In this document: positions 27,058-36,722 of the stretch, one piece after another | How the letters are laid out: each line of letters opens with the position of its first letter | How positions within the stretch are numbered: the stretch's first letter is position 1 | Assembly (NCBI GenBank): GCA_018607725.1 | Contig: JABBAY010000072.1 | Coordinates: 1-40,771 of the forward strand | Length of the DNA: 40,771 nucleotides | Direction: 5' to 3' | DNA from: K189A clade bacterium | Lineage (GTDB): Bacteria > Pseudomonadota > Gammaproteobacteria > Pseudomonadales > Azotimanducaceae | Translations under genes and position numbers: made by a program | The notes under the pieces: generated by a model | The model's database searches: none | What the model saw: only the letters and a program-made list of their open reading frames with translations | What the model was told of the DNA's origin: nothing

Positions 27058-27119
27058 AGCCGCATGGCAAGTCGTGCAGGGTCGCCAGGCTGGCAATACA
27101 TACTATCGATCGCTTGTAG

Positions 27120-27791
27120 CTAGGTCGCGTCAGGCTCGCCTTGTCGCTGAATACTGTTAACAAACAGCGTCATCACATACCGCTGTTCTTCAATGAGTAA
27201 CCGGCTAGCTTGGTCTGTCGGATTATCGGTGAATTCGGCGTGCCGCCGGACTTGATTCCGCAGCAGGCTGGCGAGTCCGTGAACGCTGGCCCAGATGGTG
27301 CCTGCCAGGAGTTCTACAGGTTTGTCGAGAAATAGGCCTTGATCCTTACCTCGTTGAATGGTCCCCGTTAGCACGGCAAAACATTCGGCGCCTGCCAGCT
27401 TTAGTGCCGCATGATTCACAGGATCGAGCAAGGAGGAGTCGAAAAATAATTGATACTTTTCTGGGTGGCGCAACGACCAGCGAATATAGGCAAGTCCGAG
27501 TTCCACGGTGGCTTGAACGATGTCGTCACTATGTCGTGCAGCGACCGGCAGTAGATCTTCGGTCATCAACTCGAAACCTTGCGTTGCGATAGCGGCGAAT
27601 AACGCGTTTTTCGACTCGAAATGCCGGTAGGGTGCAGTCTGTGAAACGCCGACTCGCCTGGCTAGTGCGCGGAGACTGAGTTGATCTGCCGAGGATTCCA
27701 GCAATTGTTGGCAGGCGACATCAATCAGTTGCTGCCGTAAGTCGCCGTGATGATAGTTCGAGGCGGATCGATGCTTGGTAGATACCGTCAT
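27120..27791 (-). CDS. TetR family transcriptional regulator
   Basis: A 223-aa repressor-type protein. The helix-turn-helix is LSLRALARRVGVSQTAPYRHF (in two adjacent parts, about 38-58), followed by a C-terminal all-helical ligand domain of the WHG-like group. The open frame continues upstream to 27893, but a run of five G lies 5 nt before ATG 27791 and homology starts with NYHHGDLRQ shortly after, so 27791 is the start. It is divergent from the RND adaptor-pump pair over 167 bp, the usual arrangement for a local pump repressor sensing the pump's substrate. It converges with the acyl-CoA ligase gene. Confidence 0.92.
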   Translation of the reverse strand: MTVSTKHRSASNYHHGDLRQQLIDVACQQLLESSADQLSLRALARRVGVSQTAPYRHFESKNALFAAIATQGFELMTEDLLPVAARHSDDIVQATVELGLAYIRWSLRHPEKYQLFFDSSLLDPVNHAALKLAGAECFAVLTGTIQRGKDQGLFLDKPVELLAGTIWASVHGLASLLRNQVRRHAEFTDNPTDQASRLLIEEQRYVMTLFVNSIQRQGEPDAT

Positions 27792-27896
27792 GATTACCCC
27801 CATGGGTTTGGCAACTGCCTGTGTACTGTTGTGGTTTGGTACATTCGAGCTTTTGGTAGGCCAGCCGGTTATTGAAGTTAATTCTAACAGCATAAT

Positions 27897-27925
27897 GTTG
27901 ACAACGTAAACATGCAGTTTAGAAT
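27897..27925 (+). promoter_or_regulatory. Sigma70 promoter of the RND operon with overlapping palindrome
   Basis: TTGACA (27898-27903, perfect) and TAGAAT (27920-27925, five of six) are separated by 16 bp, ending 33 bp before the adaptor ATG. The -35 box lies inside the palindrome GTTGACAAC (27897-27905, symmetric except for the central base). A 7-of-8 inverted pair ATTCTAAC/TTTAGAAT (27881-27888 and 27918-27925) also brackets the promoter. These are likely targets of the divergent TetR protein. Confidence 0.55.
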
Positions 27926-27958
27926 GGCAGCTTGCTTGGGGGTAACCACGGAGATTAG

Positions 27959-29113
27959 ATGTCGACCCGATTGCGAATGCTGCGCCTGCTAGCCCTGTTA
28001 ATGATCATAGTGCCTATGGTAATACCGACGATGGCATCTGCTGATCTGCTGCCTGTCACGGCGACCACTGTGCATCAGCAACCGTCCTACATTGTGAGTC
28101 GACACTATGCTGGCTTATTAAGCCCGCAGCGTACGAGTATGCCAGGATTTGAAACCGGCGGTGTGGTGGCCCGGGTCGCAGTGGAGGAGGGCGATGCGGT
28201 CAAAGCCGGTGATCTGTTAATCGAGCTCGACTCTGCCGCCAACCGCGCAGAGTATCGGGCGGTCAAGGCGGAGGTTCAGAGCGCCCAAGCCAGTCATTCT
28301 GCTCAGCGCGCTCGCCTTGAACTCTCTCTAACGAGCCTACAACGCTATAAAGACCTGGTCGTGAAGGGGCATGGCGCTTTGCAGCGGCTTGATGAACTGC
28401 AGATACAGAGCGAGATAGAATCTGCCCAGGTTCAGGTCCTGAATACCCAGCTGCAGGTGGCTGTGGCTAGGCTAAAGTTAGCGGCTGTGCGCCTTGAAAA
28501 GCGCAGAATCACGGCCTCGTTTGATGCCATCGTCCAGACTCGGCAGGTAGACGAAGGCAGTATTGTCTCGCCAGGGCAAGTGGTGATGACTCTGGTTGAG
28601 CGGGGTGAGTTCGAGCTCAAAGTTGGCATACCTGATGCCATGGTCGCTTATCTACGACGGGATCAGGTTTATCGTTTCAATGCCATGGATCGTTCCGTGA
28701 GTGGCCGACTCACGGCGATTTTACCGGTCGCTGATGTGGTCACGGGAACCGTAACCGCCGTGTTTCGTCTGGCTGATGCGGGCTTGTATGCAGGCACCGT
28801 TGCCGAACTGGTGATGAGTGCCGAGGTTGATGAGCCGGGTTTCTGGCTGCCGTTGAGTGCATTATCGGAAAGTCAGCGTGGTCTGTGGTCGGTATTCGTT
28901 ATCAGATCAGGAGCAGGTGGGCAGACCGTCGAGACACGTCTGGTGGAAATCCTACATCGGGGTGACGATGCGGTCTTTGTCCGTGGCACGCTTCGGGACG
29001 GCGAACGCATCGTCTCAGCCGGGACCGCTAGAATCGTTCCTGGACAACGGGTAGATGTCACCAGCGAAAACCCCGTAGTAGGATCTGCAAGCCCGAGTCT
29101 GGCCCGTGAATAG
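27959..29113 (+). CDS. RND efflux periplasmic adaptor (membrane fusion protein)
   Basis: A 384-aa periplasmic adaptor. It has a signal peptide (hydrophobic 8-25, cleavage near MASADLL), a barrel-sandwich hybrid half (VEEGDAVKAGDLLIELD), a coiled-coil hairpin (about 85-170), the second lipoyl half and beta-barrel (RQVDEGSIVSPGQVVMTLVE), and a C-terminal membrane-proximal domain. There is no lipobox, so it is not a lipoprotein like AcrA. GGAG lies 6 nt before the ATG. It overlaps the pump gene by 8 bp. No outer-membrane channel gene is present here, so a TolC-type partner from elsewhere must complete the complex. Confidence 0.93.
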   Translation: MSTRLRMLRLLALLMIIVPMVIPTMASADLLPVTATTVHQQPSYIVSRHYAGLLSPQRTSMPGFETGGVVARVAVEEGDAVKAGDLLIELDSAANRAEYRAVKAEVQSAQASHSAQRARLELSLTSLQRYKDLVVKGHGALQRLDELQIQSEIESAQVQVLNTQLQVAVARLKLAAVRLEKRRITASFDAIVQTRQVDEGSIVSPGQVVMTLVERGEFELKVGIPDAMVAYLRRDQVYRFNAMDRSVSGRLTAILPVADVVTGTVTAVFRLADAGLYAGTVAELVMSAEVDEPGFWLPLSALSESQRGLWSVFVIRSGAGGQTVETRLVEILHRGDDAVFVRGTLRDGERIVSAGTARIVPGQRVDVTSENPVVGSASPSLARE

Positions 29114-32100
29114 CCCTGTGTTACCGCCAGGCTCGCCAGCAGGGGACCCAAGCTCAGGCCTGGGCGACCTGTTTTTTCGACTGCCGCGCCTGACGTTCCT
29201 GGCGATCGGTTTTATCCTGTTGACGGGTATTTCGGCTTTTTTCAACCTGCCCCGGCAAGAAGATCCCACCATGACGGAGCGTTATGCCAGCGTCGAAACC
29301 TATATGGCTGGCGCCTCGGCTTTGCGGATGGAAACGCTGGTGACGGAGAAGGTGGAGAATTATCTGCGGGAAGTACCCGAGATCAAGACCCTACGATCTA
29401 CTACCCGAGCAGGCTATTCGTATATTGATGTTGAGTTGTATGACTCAGTTGGCAAAAATCAGGTCGAGCTGGTTTGGAGTGAGACTCGTGACAAACTGGG
29501 CAATTTGGCTAACGACCTGCCTGAGGAGGCGTCAACGCCCGAGTTGACTGCGCGCGGGCCTTTAGCGGTGACGCTGGGTTTTGCTATTGTGGCCGAAAAC
29601 ACCCCCGACTCAATTCAGGAGCGGATCGCCACGGAACTAAAGAGTCGTTTGGCGGCGTTGCCGGGCACTAAAGAAACGGATTTATTTGGTGAGCCGGAAC
29701 AAGAAATTCTGGTGGCGGTCAATGCCGACGCCCTAGCCCGGGTCAACCTGTCTATCGACAACCTAACACGTATCATTCAAACATCAGACACCAAATTGGC
29801 CGCTGGGGAACTCAATACACGAGGTAGCTCTTTGATTGTTGAAGTCAAAGGGGATCTGGATTCTGTCGAACGGATCAAAAGCATTGCGATTCGCAAACAG
29901 CCCAACGGCAATTTTATGCGTCTCGGCGATATCGCCGACGTGTCTAAGACCTATGTCGATCCGCCGCAGACAATGGCGATTATTGACGGTCAACGCAGCA
30001 TCTTGGTGACAACCATTATGGAAACTGGGCGGCGGGTGGATCAGTGGACTGCAGCGGCGAAGGCAATAGCAGCAGATTATGCCCAAGAGCTACCCGATCA
30101 GGTGCAGTTGAAGGTAGTTATCGATCAGAATTACTACACTCAAGCGCGCTTGAGCGATCTGGCCTTGAACCTGGGCGCCGCCATCCTTCTGGTACTGCTG
30201 GCACTGTTCTTTTTGATGGGTGCTCGGTCGGCGCTGATAGTCGGTGCGGCTTTACCCTTGACGCTATGTATGGTGTTGGCTGGCTTGAGCTTTATGTCTA
30301 TCCCTTTGCACCAAATGTCAGTCACAGGGCTTATTATTGCGTTGGGTTTGCTGATCGATAACGCGATTGTGGTGGTTGAGGAGTACAAGATCAATCGGCG
30401 TCGAGGTAGACCGCTTGCGGCGTCGGTGAGTCAATCGGTTAAGCATCTGTTTGTGCCCTTGCTGGCGTCGACGGCGACCACAATATTTGCGTTTATGCCG
30501 ATCGCGACCAGCCCGGGCGGTACCGGTGACTTTACAGGCGCCATGGCCGTATCAGTTATGTTGTCAGTGGCAGCGTCTTTTCTACTGGCCATGACGTTGA
30601 TTCCAACATTTGCCGCCTATCTTGATCAGCGGTTTCCTATTAAAGCCACTGACCAGAATTCTTGGTGGATTAAGGGTTACACCAATGCCAAGCTAGCACG
30701 ATACTATCAACGTTCGATACGCTGGATAGTAAAGCATCCTGGCGGTGGCGTGCTTATTGCCATGGTACTGCCACTGGCAGGTTTTGTTTTGGCGACCACG
30801 CTGACCAGTTCATTTTTCCCGCCGGTCGACCGGAACCAGTTTCAGGTGCAGATCATATTGCCCGCCAATACCTCGTTGGCTGAGACTCAAGTCGTCGTTG
30901 AGCGGGTTCGTCAGCGCCTGATGGCGATGGATGAAGTGGTCTCAAGCCAATGGTTTGTCGGAGAGGGTGCGCCGCGAGTTTACTACAATATGATGCAGAA
31001 CAACGATGGTGTAGCCAGTTTTGCCAGTGGGTTTGTTACCACGCGTGAGGTCAATGATCCGTTGAAAATTCTGCCACTGTTGCAAACGGACATGATCGCC
31101 GAATTTCCCGAAGCACGGATCATGATCATGCCGTTCGAGCAAGGTCCACCCTTCGCCGCGCCGATCGAGATCCGAGTCGTAGGCCCAAATCTTGACGTGC
31201 TCAAGCACCTCGGAGAGCAATTGAGATTTCTTCTATCAGAGACCGAACAGGTGACCTATACCACGGCGACGCTGTCAGGCAGCTCAGCGCAGTTGTCAGT
31301 CTACCCCAAGGCCAATAAACTCGCCTCGCTGAATTTGCGCAATCAGGACCTACCGCTACAGCTCAATGGCAAACTCACGGGAATCGATGCAGGTTCAGTT
31401 ATGGAAGGCTCAACGGAAGTTCCCATTATGGTTCGGCTTAATAACCGTGTTCGTGGTGATCTCGATCGCCTGTCGACCTCGACTGTTGTTGCAAGCGACA
31501 GTCAATATGCGGGATATGGCGGTATACCCCTTGAGCAAGTCGCAGATATTCGACTCGAACCCTCGCCCACAAACATTAATCGTTATCAGGGCGAACGGGT
31601 CAATACGGTGTCGGGATTCCTCTTGCCTTACACTTATCCTTCCCTGGCCATTGGCGAATTTCGCCAACGGTTAGCATCTGCGGCAATCGTTGTGCCGGAT
31701 GGGTACCGGATTCAATTTGGTGGTGAAGAAGAGGAGCGGGGCGAAGCGGTCGGTAATATTATTTCTACCTTTACCATGTACCTTTGGCTGATGGTGGCGG
31801 TGATTGTTCTGTCGCTGAACTCTTTTCGTTACGCCGGGATCATCGGTATTATCGGTCTGTCGAGTATTGGCCTGGCACTATTGGGCGTCTGGCTATCAGG
31901 TCACCCGTTCGGCTATATGGCCCTGATCGGCACCCTGGGGCTGATCGGTTTGGCGATTAACGGCGGTATCATTGTCCTGTCAGCGCTGAAAGCAAATCAA
32001 CTGGCTGTGCTCGGTGACAGAGAAGCGATCGTGCTCGTGGTGATGGACTCGACGCGGCATATCGTCTCGACTACCGTGACGACCATTGGCGGTTTTCTGC

Positions 32101-32315
32101 CGCTGATATTATCCGGCGGGCAGTTTTGGCCGCCTTTGGCGATGTCCATTGCCGGCGGTGTTGCGGGGTCTGCGATACTGGCGCTGTATCTGGTGCCGGC
32201 CATGTTTACTTATTTCAGTCGCAAAGATGCACGGCGCAGATCGGCAAGGGCTGGCGATGAACTGCCGCCAGCGGTGCTGAATGCGCCACCTCTGACAGAG
32301 GGATCAATGCGCTGA
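29106..32315 (+). CDS. RND efflux pump inner-membrane transporter
   Basis: A 1069-aa proton-driven pump with twelve predicted helices and two large periplasmic porter domains. In the fourth helix, GLLIDNAIVVVEE (414-426) gives D418-N419 where AcrB has the proton-relay pair D407-D408. The tenth-helix region reads IGLAINGG, where AcrB has its lysine. This D-N and N pattern occurs in other RND branches, so the coupling residues differ from AcrB but it is probably functional. The frame starts at GTG 29106, inside the adaptor's last codons. The substrate is unknown. It converges on the ior genes with 25 bp between stops. Confidence 0.94.
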   Translation: MNSPVLPPGSPAGDPSSGLGDLFFRLPRLTFLAIGFILLTGISAFFNLPRQEDPTMTERYASVETYMAGASALRMETLVTEKVENYLREVPEIKTLRSTTRAGYSYIDVELYDSVGKNQVELVWSETRDKLGNLANDLPEEASTPELTARGPLAVTLGFAIVAENTPDSIQERIATELKSRLAALPGTKETDLFGEPEQEILVAVNADALARVNLSIDNLTRIIQTSDTKLAAGELNTRGSSLIVEVKGDLDSVERIKSIAIRKQPNGNFMRLGDIADVSKTYVDPPQTMAIIDGQRSILVTTIMETGRRVDQWTAAAKAIAADYAQELPDQVQLKVVIDQNYYTQARLSDLALNLGAAILLVLLALFFLMGARSALIVGAALPLTLCMVLAGLSFMSIPLHQMSVTGLIIALGLLIDNAIVVVEEYKINRRRGRPLAASVSQSVKHLFVPLLASTATTIFAFMPIATSPGGTGDFTGAMAVSVMLSVAASFLLAMTLIPTFAAYLDQRFPIKATDQNSWWIKGYTNAKLARYYQRSIRWIVKHPGGGVLIAMVLPLAGFVLATTLTSSFFPPVDRNQFQVQIILPANTSLAETQVVVERVRQRLMAMDEVVSSQWFVGEGAPRVYYNMMQNNDGVASFASGFVTTREVNDPLKILPLLQTDMIAEFPEARIMIMPFEQGPPFAAPIEIRVVGPNLDVLKHLGEQLRFLLSETEQVTYTTATLSGSSAQLSVYPKANKLASLNLRNQDLPLQLNGKLTGIDAGSVMEGSTEVPIMVRLNNRVRGDLDRLSTSTVVASDSQYAGYGGIPLEQVADIRLEPSPTNINRYQGERVNTVSGFLLPYTYPSLAIGEFRQRLASAAIVVPDGYRIQFGGEEEERGEAVGNIISTFTMYLWLMVAVIVLSLNSFRYAGIIGIIGLSSIGLALLGVWLSGHPFGYMALIGTLGLIGLAINGGIIVLSALKANQLAVLGDREAIVLVVMDSTRHIVSTTVTTIGGFLPLILSGGQFWPPLAMSIAGGVAGSAILALYLVPAMFTYFSRKDARRRSARAGDELPPAVLNAPPLTEGSMR

Positions 32316-32340
32316 GTCTTGCATGACTAGTTACCGACAA

Positions 32341-34611
32341 TTACGTTCGCAGTTGATTGCCAATCGGTAACTGGCGGATGCGCTTGCCGGTGGCCGCATA
32401 AATTGCGTTACACAAGGCTGGCGCAAATGGTGGTGTGGGAGGCTCGCCCACACCTGCCGGCAAGGCATCGCTTGCCACGACCTGAACCTCAATGATCGGT
32501 GGCGCCTCGTTCATGCGCGAAACCGCGTAGTCGTGGTAGTTGGTCTGTTCGACCGCGCCATTCTGCAGCGTGATGCCGGCGTGTAATGCGCAAGACAGAC
32601 CAAAGACCGCACCACCCTGACATTGATTAACGACGGTGTCGGTGTTGACGACTGTACCGGCATCGATGGCCATCCAGACTTTCGGTATGGTGAGTTCGCC
32701 TGAACTGCTGACATTGAGCTCCACCACGGTTGCCACATAAGTCAGAAAGCTGCGATGCGCGGCGATGCCTAACCCACTGCCTCGCGGCAGCGTGCGGCCC
32801 CAACCGGCACTGGCGGCTGCCAAGCGAATGACGTGGGCCAACCGCCCTGTGTCATAGGGATAGCGTGTTAGCGTCTCACCATAGTTCGGGTAGGGTTCGC
32901 TCATACCTTCAAATTCTAATAGTCGTGCGGGACCTATGACCTCAAGCAGATAATCCTTAGGGTCTCGCTGGGCGGCGGCCGCCATTTCGGCAATAAAAGA
33001 TTGGATGGCAAAACAGTGATGAATATTGTTTACCGATCGTAGCCAGCCGATACGCACATGGGCTTGCGCCTCACCCACCTCAAGTTGTAGATTCGGAGCG
33101 CTGATAGGCGAGTCGGAAAAGCCCTGGCTGAGTTCGCCGGCGCTTGGGTTTGTCGTGCCGGCGGAAAACAGCGCACCGATAGAGGGAAATACCGTTCGAT
33201 GTCGAAAAGCCAGAATTTTGCCTTGGTCATCAAGTCCTGCACTCAGCTTTTGCGCCGATACCGTATGGTAGAAATCGTGCTGAATATCGTCCTCCCGGGT
33301 CCATTGCAAGCGAATGGTAAAACCTGACTGCTGAGCGAGATAGGCGGCCTCGGAAGAAAAATCTGGTTTCGACTTACGCCCGAACGCGCCGCCCAGAAGC
33401 GTCACGTGAACCTCCACCTGGGCTGGCTGTAAACCTAACATCCTTGAAACCTCGGCCTGATCAGCCTGAGGGTTCTGGGTAGCGGCCCAGACCTGAACGC
33501 CAGTGCTGGTCATTCGTGCAGTGGCAACTGGCGGTTCCATGGGCGCGTGACTCAGGTGCGGGACATAATACTCGGCATCTAATCGCGTGGTGGCTGCGGC
33601 TAACCCTGCATTAATATCGCCTTGGCTTCGAATGACTCTGCCGGGTTCGCGAGCTTTTTGCTCTAGTCGTTGTTGATACTCTCGAGAATCATAAGAACCG
33701 TTTACACCACTATCCCAAATAATCTTAAGTGCGTTACGACCCTGGATTGCGGCCCAGGTGTTGGTCGCAATCACCGCGATACCGCCCAAGGGTTGGTAGA
33801 CCAAGGGTGCCGTCGGTACTGGAATCGCGATGACTTTAAGCACCCCGGGAATCGCGAGTGCAGCACTCGCATCAAAGGATTTGACCTTACCGAGTACCAC
33901 GGGTGGTCGAGCAACCACCGCGACTTTGGTGTCGGCTAGGCGCACATCAGCCCCGAAAACCGCACGGCCGTTGATCAAATCATCCATGTCCACTGAAGCC
34001 ATACCGGTATTGATATACCGCCATTGGTCGCGCGCCTTAAGGGTGATCGCAGCGTCTTGCGGAATCTCAACTGTCATCAGGCGATTGACGACATCTTGAA
34101 AGTCCAGTTGTCGGCCGGTCTTGGTGTGAGAGATCTTATGATTCGCAACGACACATTCACCAGCGGGTACGCCCCAGTGCTGGCCACCAGCGACTGCCAG
34201 CATTTGCCTGACACTCGCGCCTAAGCGGCGCAATCGATCGAAGTTGTAGCGGATGCTGCGTGAGCCGTCAGTATTTTGGTCACCATAACGGGGGTCGCCC
34301 AAGGCCTGCACAATACGCACGCGTTCCCAATCCGCTTCCATTTCGTCGGCAATAATCTGACCGATGGCGGTGCGGATATGTTGACCCATATCTGACCGAT
34401 GGCAGGTGATTTCTACCGTGCCATCCTTAGTGAGGGCGACAAACAGATTGACTGCCTGGCTGGTGGTTAAAGAGGTCCCACCAATAGCGGCGAAGACGTG
34501 GGTCGGGGAGAGCAATTGGGTACTGACAGCGAAGACGCCACCGACGCCTACTGCCTTAATGAAGCGGCGTCGGCTAATGTCAAACACGGGTGCTTGAAGT
34601 GAGTCGCTCAT
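32341..34611 (-). CDS. Molybdopterin-dependent hydroxylase large subunit (isoquinoline 1-oxidoreductase beta type)
   Basis: The catalytic subunit, 756 aa, of a xanthine-oxidase-family molybdenum hydroxylase that inserts oxygen from water into aldehydes or N-heterocycles. A twin-arginine signal (SRRRFIK at about 13-19, then a hydrophobic stretch to FAA) indicates folded export to the periplasm. The conserved active-site glutamate is in GVGEPPTPP near the C-terminus, and a molybdopterin contact segment reads [10 protein letters not shown]. This is the two-subunit IorAB / aldehyde dehydrogenase architecture in which a cytochrome usually takes the electrons. No such cytochrome is adjacent. It overlaps the small subunit by 4 bp. 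Confidence 0.92.
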   Translation of the reverse strand: MSDSLQAPVFDISRRRFIKAVGVGGVFAVSTQLLSPTHVFAAIGGTSLTTSQAVNLFVALTKDGTVEITCHRSDMGQHIRTAIGQIIADEMEADWERVRIVQALGDPRYGDQNTDGSRSIRYNFDRLRRLGASVRQMLAVAGGQHWGVPAGECVVANHKISHTKTGRQLDFQDVVNRLMTVEIPQDAAITLKARDQWRYINTGMASVDMDDLINGRAVFGADVRLADTKVAVVARPPVVLGKVKSFDASAALAIPGVLKVIAIPVPTAPLVYQPLGGIAVIATNTWAAIQGRNALKIIWDSGVNGSYDSREYQQRLEQKAREPGRVIRSQGDINAGLAAATTRLDAEYYVPHLSHAPMEPPVATARMTSTGVQVWAATQNPQADQAEVSRMLGLQPAQVEVHVTLLGGAFGRKSKPDFSSEAAYLAQQSGFTIRLQWTREDDIQHDFYHTVSAQKLSAGLDDQGKILAFRHRTVFPSIGALFSAGTTNPSAGELSQGFSDSPISAPNLQLEVGEAQAHVRIGWLRSVNNIHHCFAIQSFIAEMAAAAQRDPKDYLLEVIGPARLLEFEGMSEPYPNYGETLTRYPYDTGRLAHVIRLAAASAGWGRTLPRGSGLGIAAHRSFLTYVATVVELNVSSSGELTIPKVWMAIDAGTVVNTDTVVNQCQGGAVFGLSCALHAGITLQNGAVEQTNYHDYAVSRMNEAPPIIEVQVVASDALPAGVGEPPTPPFAPALCNAIYAATGKRIRQLPIGNQLRT

Positions 34612-35063
34612 GAGGACGCTCCTGCGACAGATTTAATTGCCGCACGAATTCGCGGATAGGTACCGCAACGGCAGATATTGCCGCTCATCGCGGTATCGAT
34701 TTCAGCGTCAGTGGGCCCTGCATTAGACGCTAGTAGGGCGGCTGCCTGCATGATTTGGCCTGGCTGGCAGAATCCGCACTGTGGTACTTGAATGTCTTTC
34801 CAAGCAGTCTGTAACGGGTGGTCGCCATCAACACTCAAGCCCTCGATCGTGACGATTGGTTGATTTTCGGCAGCCGCAACAGGTAGAGCACAGGCGCGTT
34901 GCGCGGTGCCATTAACGTGCACAGTGCAGGCGCCACATTGGGCGATGCCGCAACCATATTTGGTTCCAGTTAAGTCTAGTTCGTCTCGCAAGACCCATAA
35001 TAATGGCGTTTGCGGGTCACCCATATATTCTATCGATTGGCCGTTGATGTTTAGATTGATCAA
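34608..35063 (-). CDS. Molybdenum hydroxylase small subunit with two [2Fe-2S] clusters (isoquinoline 1-oxidoreductase alpha type)
   Basis: A 151-aa electron-transfer subunit. The plant-type cluster cysteines are C38, C43, C46 and C58 (CGIAQCGAC...C). The second cluster is held by C96, C99, C131 and C133 (CGFCQPGQ and [10 protein letters not shown]). It lacks a signal peptide of its own and would be exported by hitchhiking with the Tat-targeted large subunit. It starts at TTG 35063 with GAGG 8 nt upstream. No better start precedes the first conserved residues. It overlaps the large subunit gene by 4 bp. Confidence 0.94.
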   Translation of the reverse strand: MINLNINGQSIEYMGDPQTPLLWVLRDELDLTGTKYGCGIAQCGACTVHVNGTAQRACALPVAAAENQPIVTIEGLSVDGDHPLQTAWKDIQVPQCGFCQPGQIMQAAALLASNAGPTDAEIDTAMSGNICRCGTYPRIRAAIKSVAGASS

Positions 35064-35099
35064 TGCAGTTGCCTCGAGATGTTTGCCAGTGTTGCGGGC

Positions 35100-35128
35100 A
35101 TTATATACGCGCTAGGCGTATGCGCTAG
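35100..35128 (-). promoter_or_regulatory. Candidate promoter for the iorAB-type operon with 13-bp-spaced direct repeats
   Basis: On the minus strand a perfect TATAAT lies at 35100-35105, 36 bp before the small-subunit start. No TTGACA-like box is present at the right distance. Instead GCGCTAG occurs twice (35109-35115 and 35122-35128), 13 bp apart, over the -35 position, which would suit an activator. The rest of the 288-bp gap up to 35351 shows no convincing gene. Confidence 0.4.
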
Positions 35129-35351
35129 CGGTGTGCAAACAGAACGTCTAGTTCCAGCTGATGGCGCAGAATCATTCAGCGAGACGGACTCATAATCAGT
35201 CGGGAAATAGCATTAATGGGTAATAAGAGGCGTGCTGAACTGTAACCTTGGCACCGTTGAGGCGGTGCGCTAAACCGTAAACCCTTGAGTTCCGATCAGG
35301 TATCAGTTGGATGGCAGAAAAATTTGTCTCGAGATTAAACCTCTAACAAGA

Positions 35352-35744
35352 TTATAAGTACTGGATTTGAATTCTAGTGACGGTATTATCAAAATTCTCG
35401 ATGGGCTGGGCATATATCTCTTCAAGATGATTGAGTAGGTCTTCAACATTTTGAATATCCGGGGAGCTGCCATGAAAGTCGGTCGGAGTCAGGTCAGCAA
35501 TATCGACGGTTCTAATGTCGCTGATCCTAATGGTTGCCTTGAAGGACGAGAACAGCGGAGGGATTTTTTGAGCGTCGCAGCCCGGCTTTTCAATGATTCG
35601 CGCCGTGACGACCTCCAAGGGTTTATATCCCCTGTAGTTCGGAAAGAGACGGTTCCCGGGTCGGAAAACCGTCGTCAATTCCTTTCTATGGACAATTTTT
35701 TCGTAAGTTTTACGAAATGCCATTTCATCGCGTGCTAAATCCAT
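35352..35744 (-). CDS. Small ASCH-like hypothetical protein
   Basis: 130 aa. I do not recognise it firmly. Its opening FRKTYEKIVHRKELTTVFRPG, a central strand pair (VTARII, then ATIRISDIRTVDIADLT) and a helix with EDLLNHLEEIY followed by a final strand (TVTRIQIQY) follow the layout of ASCH/PUA-like domains, which bind RNA or nucleotides. An ATG with AGAAG about 7 nt upstream starts it, 15 bp after the stop of the AroE-like gene, so the pair is an operon. A plus-strand open frame over the same bases is a shadow. The pairing of an ASCH-like protein with an AroE-like enzyme is not one I know. Confidence 0.65.
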   Translation of the reverse strand: MDLARDEMAFRKTYEKIVHRKELTTVFRPGNRLFPNYRGYKPLEVVTARIIEKPGCDAQKIPPLFSSFKATIRISDIRTVDIADLTPTDFHGSSPDIQNVEDLLNHLEEIYAQPIENFDNTVTRIQIQYL

Positions 35745-35759
35745 AAGTTTTACTTCTAG

Positions 35760-36722
35760 CTACAGCGCGCCACTCATGGTGTCTTTGAGCTCATCGTCAG
35801 GCTTGTCAAGTTTGGTGATCATTTTGAACGCGGGCACAGCCTGGTGCAAATTCATGTGCTGGCCACTATGGGTGCGATTACCGTTGCCTTTCGCCAGATT
35901 CAACGTGGTGGTTTCTGGTTCGAGCAAGATATCAGCGACAATGGCATCTTTGGGCAAACGAGCAAGATTAGCTTTGGATTGTTCCATATCACTGGCAGGG
36001 TCACCGGTCATAGCTGCAAAGGCGGAATAGGCCTCGTTAGGTTGAGCGCCCTTGTTTGAGGTATTTACCACCACGCCTGCGGTTGCTAATTCCTCGTTGA
36101 TGCAGTCTTCACCCACACCTCGGGCAGAACAGAATGGACTAATTAAGTTAGCGATGTGCTCCGCCTTGTTGACTGTACGGTTACAAATCACAATTTCTGC
36201 CGGTGAGTTTTGTGCCATTTCATAGGCGATAGGTAATGCTGTGCCACCTGCGCCTAGAATTACAATTTTCTTGCCGCGAATACAATCTGCATACTCACCC
36301 AACAGGCCGTTCACAAAGCCGACACCATCGGTGTTATAGCCAATCAACTTACCATTTTCACGAGCTATCACGTTGACGCTGCCGATTGCTTGAGCTGATT
36401 GGTCTAAGCCATCCAAATGGGGTGCAACCTTGTCTTTGAAACCAGACCCAGCACCGCCACCAACATAACGCTCGTCAGCTTTTAATGCAGCAAATATAGC
36501 ACCAACGTTATCTGGGTTGCCAACAACAAAACAACTTCTGTAAGGCAGGTCATAGCGCTCAAAGACGGCATTGTGCATCGCTGCAGAACCGCCAGGATAG
36601 TCATGATCAATGGGGAAGAATAGTACTTTGGTGTCGCCAATTGCGGCTACGTCAAGCTGATTATTTTTCGGTTGCTTAGCTACTTCTAGTAGCCCTTCTG
36701 AAAAGAGATCTTGGATCGACAT
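35760..36722 (-). CDS. Shikimate dehydrogenase-like oxidoreductase with altered substrate pocket
   Basis: 320 aa, two-domain AroE layout. The NADP(H)-binding loop GAGGTA is at 157-162, and the catalytic segment NxxDG of AroE appears as YNTDGVGF (129-136, D132). The catalytic lysine K96 is retained, aligned by its 8-residue distance to D104. N117 (SVNV) and a C-terminal Gln (LHQAVPAF) also match shikimate contacts. However, the NVTxPxK motif has become GAGSGFK, and the N-terminal PIxHSxSP loop has become PIDHDYPGG, so the residues that hold the carboxylate in AroE are changed. Another hydroxyacid or quinate-like substrate is likely. It is divergent from tctCBA, and its own operon continues into the ASCH-like gene. 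Base use is more AT-rich than its left neighbours. Confidence 0.78.
   Translation of the reverse strand: MSIQDLFSEGLLEVAKQPKNNQLDVAAIGDTKVLFFPIDHDYPGGSAAMHNAVFERYDLPYRSCFVVGNPDNVGAIFAALKADERYVGGGAGSGFKDKVAPHLDGLDQSAQAIGSVNVIARENGKLIGYNTDGVGFVNGLLGEYADCIRGKKIVILGAGGTALPIAYEMAQNSPAEIVICNRTVNKAEHIANLISPFCSARGVGEDCINEELATAGVVVNTSNKGAQPNEAYSAFAAMTGDPASDMEQSKANLARLPKDAIVADILLEPETTTLNLAKGNGNRTHSGQHMNLHQAVPAFKMITKLDKPDDELKDTMSGAL

Noticed and set aside
35079..35195. 38-codon plus-strand frame beginning [18 protein letters not shown], lipoprotein-like at first sight
   Set aside because: There is no spaced ribosome site, the residue before the Cys does not fit a lipobox, and the frame ends quickly. 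It overlaps a likely minus-strand promoter.
35180..35205. CTCATAA in a partial stem, resembling the anticodon loop of a CAT-anticodon tRNA
   Set aside because: The stem has a mismatch, and no D-arm, GTTCRA T-loop or acceptor pairing surrounds it.
35251..35268. GCACCG/CGGTGC hairpin as a terminator
   Set aside because: It has a short stem and no T run, and no gene ends just before it on the matching strand.
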